Below are positions 62,787-64,000 of a DNA stretch of 64,000 nt, piece after piece. How positions within the stretch are numbered: position 1 is the stretch's first letter; each line of letters starts with the position of its first letter. Below the pieces are notes generated by a model. The model had not been told where the DNA came from and did no database searches. It was given only the letters and a program-made list of their open reading frames with translations. Source of the stretch: CALXOJ01 sp034120015 (GTDB lineage: Bacteria > Spirochaetota > Spirochaetia > JAFGXN01); contig JAXEIF010000002.1 in the NCBI GenBank assembly GCA_034120015.1, positions 1-64,000 of the forward strand, in the 5' to 3' direction. Made by a program: the position numbers and the translations under genes.

Positions 62787-63455
62787 ATGGAAAAGTGGGC
62801 GCTGGTAACCGGTGCCGCGGTTCGGGTCGGACGGGAATGTGCCTTATATCTGGCCGGTCGCGGATACGGTCTGATTCTTCATTATTTCCGCTCATACGAG
62901 CCGGTACGGGAGCTGGAATCCCTTTTGCAGAGGCAGGGGACGCCGACGCGCACGGTTGCCTGCGATTTTGCGCAGACGGATGCCGTCGACCGTTTATGGC
63001 AGGCCGCCGCCGTTCCCGGGCTGCGGATCATTGTCAACAACGCCGCGGTTTTTGTTCCCGATACGCCGGCAGATGCCCCCAGTGAAACGACACGGCGGCA
63101 GATTCGGATTAACTACGAAGTGCCGTTTGAGATTATGCGCCGCGTCGAGCGGGAATTGAGCGGGTGTACCGTTATTAATTTTTTGGACGGGCGCCTGGAG
63201 CGTTCGGCTTCTCAATTTTATTCTTACGGTTTAAGTAAACGGATGACCGAATGGGCAACGGCAGCGTTTGCGGCAGCGACACGGGAAAACCGTTATTACG
63301 GTATAGCACCGAAGGCATTGCTGCCGCCGGTCATCGACGGCAGAGAACCGGATAACAGCCGCTGTTACCGCGTTAGCGGGACTGGCGTGCTGAGGCCGGT
63401 TTTTGATACCGTATTGGCGGGTTCCGCGGAAAACGGGACCGTTTTTACCGTCTGA
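62787..63455 (+). CDS. Short-chain dehydrogenase, pteridine reductase/FolM-like
   Basis: 222 residues. The Rossmann start WALVTGAAVRVG is the TGxxxRxG form found in pteridine reductases, with Arg in place of the usual Gly. IIVNNAAVF is the NNAA motif, and YSYGLSK gives the Tyr-Lys pair. Asp in INFLDGRLER stands where most SDRs have Ser, as in PTR1 and FolM, which reduce dihydrofolate or dihydromonapterin with NADPH. The protein is slightly short at the C-terminus (about 240 in FolM). ATG 62787 is chosen because a -10 element lies just upstream; in-frame sequence back to 62709 crosses the promoter. Confidence 0.85.
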   Translation: MEKWALVTGAAVRVGRECALYLAGRGYGLILHYFRSYEPVRELESLLQRQGTPTRTVACDFAQTDAVDRLWQAAAVPGLRIIVNNAAVFVPDTPADAPSETTRRQIRINYEVPFEIMRRVERELSGCTVINFLDGRLERSASQFYSYGLSKRMTEWATAAFAAATRENRYYGIAPKALLPPVIDGREPDNSRCYRVSGTGVLRPVFDTVLAGSAENGTVFTV

Positions 63456-63502
63456 CAACGACAAAACCGAATCGCGGTAAATAACCGAAAAAGGAGTCTG
63501 TT

Positions 63503-64000
63503 ATGAAAAAACCGGGTGCTCATGTCAGTATTGCGGGAGGATTGTTTAACGCCCCCGATCATGCCAAAGAAATCGGCGCTTCTGCCTTTGCCATGTTTTC
63601 AAAAAATCAGCGGCAGTGGTTTGCGCCCGAACCGGACGACAATGCGGTCAACTGGTTCCGGTTTCATCTGGCTTCGGCCAAAATCAAACCGGAAGATGTC
63701 CTGGTGCACTCAAGCTATCTGATAAACCTCGGTAATGCGGATAAAGAAAAATTCGCCAAATCGTTCGATTCTTTTCTCGGCGAAGCACGCATTCTCGAAC
63801 GGTTGGGACTGACGCTTTTGAATTTTCATCCCGGATCTCATGTCAACCTTTCTTCACCGCACGAAGCCATGAAACAGATTGCGGATGCGGTGAATCGGGC
63901 TGTCAGCGAAACGGATAAAACCGTTTTTGTCCTCGAAACGATGGCGGGGCAGGGGACATCGTTGGGCAGTTCGTTTGAAGAGCTGTCAGAAATTCTTTCT
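63503..64000 (+). CDS. nfo: Endonuclease IV (partial, runs off the window)
   Basis: 166 codons are visible from ATG 63503, preceded by AAGGAG, and the frame is still open at 64000. The sequence GAHVSIAGGLFNAPDHAKEIGASAFAMFSKNQRQW is typical of endonuclease IV, as are VLVHSSYLINLGN, NFHPGSH and VLETMAGQGTSLG, which carry zinc ligands (His, Glu). It incises DNA at abasic sites in base-excision repair. It lies 47 bases after the SDR gene on the same strand and may share its transcript. Confidence 0.95.
   Translation, partial: MKKPGAHVSIAGGLFNAPDHAKEIGASAFAMFSKNQRQWFAPEPDDNAVNWFRFHLASAKIKPEDVLVHSSYLINLGNADKEKFAKSFDSFLGEARILERLGLTLLNFHPGSHVNLSSPHEAMKQIADAVNRAVSETDKTVFVLETMAGQGTSLGSSFEELSEILS

Overview
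The window looks like chromosomal DNA of a flagellated, anaerobic spirochaete, probably Treponema-like. This is an inference from gene content: many lipoproteins with short spirochaete-type lipoboxes (LFSC, LFAGC, FLSC), a large TPR membrane protein resembling spirochaetal flagellar-collar proteins, chemotaxis genes (an MCP, CheR, CheB), pyruvate:ferredoxin oxidoreductase and a sodium-pumping oxaloacetate decarboxylase. No phage, transposase, integrase or CRISPR array is visible. Genes are tightly packed, with many 1-17 base overlaps and several convergent pairs whose 3' ends overlap.

Layout. 1-310: the 3' end of an rRNA operon (23S end, 5S, terminator). 310-5858: lipoproteins, a divergent prolyl-tRNA synthetase-like protein and an exported protein with a glycogen-binding-like domain. 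5954-8887: the TPR membrane protein. 8902-14190 (minus): xylulokinase-family kinase and PFOR. 14369-16986: PEBP-like lipoprotein, MFS transporter, Nudix hydrolase, tRNA-Cys. 17121-19280: tandem HD-GYP-like paralogues that lack the GYP triplet. 19339-26390: an exported trypsin-like protease split by an in-frame TAA, then an M20 peptidase and a complete dipeptide-type ABC transporter without its binding protein. 26330-29152 (minus): GalT and an acyl-CoA ligase. 29329-35559: a chemoreceptor, an unknown protein, a lipoprotein and a subtilisin-like lipoprotein. 35600-42067: TPR protein, outer-membrane barrel candidate, ExbB, ExbD and TonB in one operon. 42051-44404: two HAD phosphatases, a small lipoprotein and EF-P. 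44486-48412: two sulfatases, the first frameshifted. 48448-49939: a YoaK/DUF1275 protein and a QueD-like protein with a zinc ribbon. 50107-55891: OadG, OadA, OadB, dihydroorotase and an exported protein. 55888-57491 (minus): TraB-family protein and DgkA. 57611-60362: CheR, CheB and an unknown partner. 60359-62679 (minus): an MBL hydrolase and an exported LamG/FN3 protein. 62787-64000: a pteridine-reductase-like SDR and the start of endonuclease IV.

How the genes fit together. PFOR, xylulokinase, GalT and the Oad pump describe a fermentative sugar and pyruvate economy coupled to a sodium gradient. The protease, M20 peptidase and ABC transporter form a peptide-use block. The TPR-barrel-ExbBD-TonB operon looks like a self-contained energised outer-membrane system.

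The most notable signal is regulatory. At nine genes (1347, 17121, 18249, 19339, 35600, 49182 minus, 57491 minus, 57611, 62787) a sigma70-type -10 hexamer lies only 5-8 bases before the start codon, and seven of these also have a TTG-type -35 hexamer at 17 +/- 1 spacing. Transcription would start at or within about two bases of the start codon, so leaderless mRNAs appear common in this genome. Function calls are from reading motifs; no database search was run.
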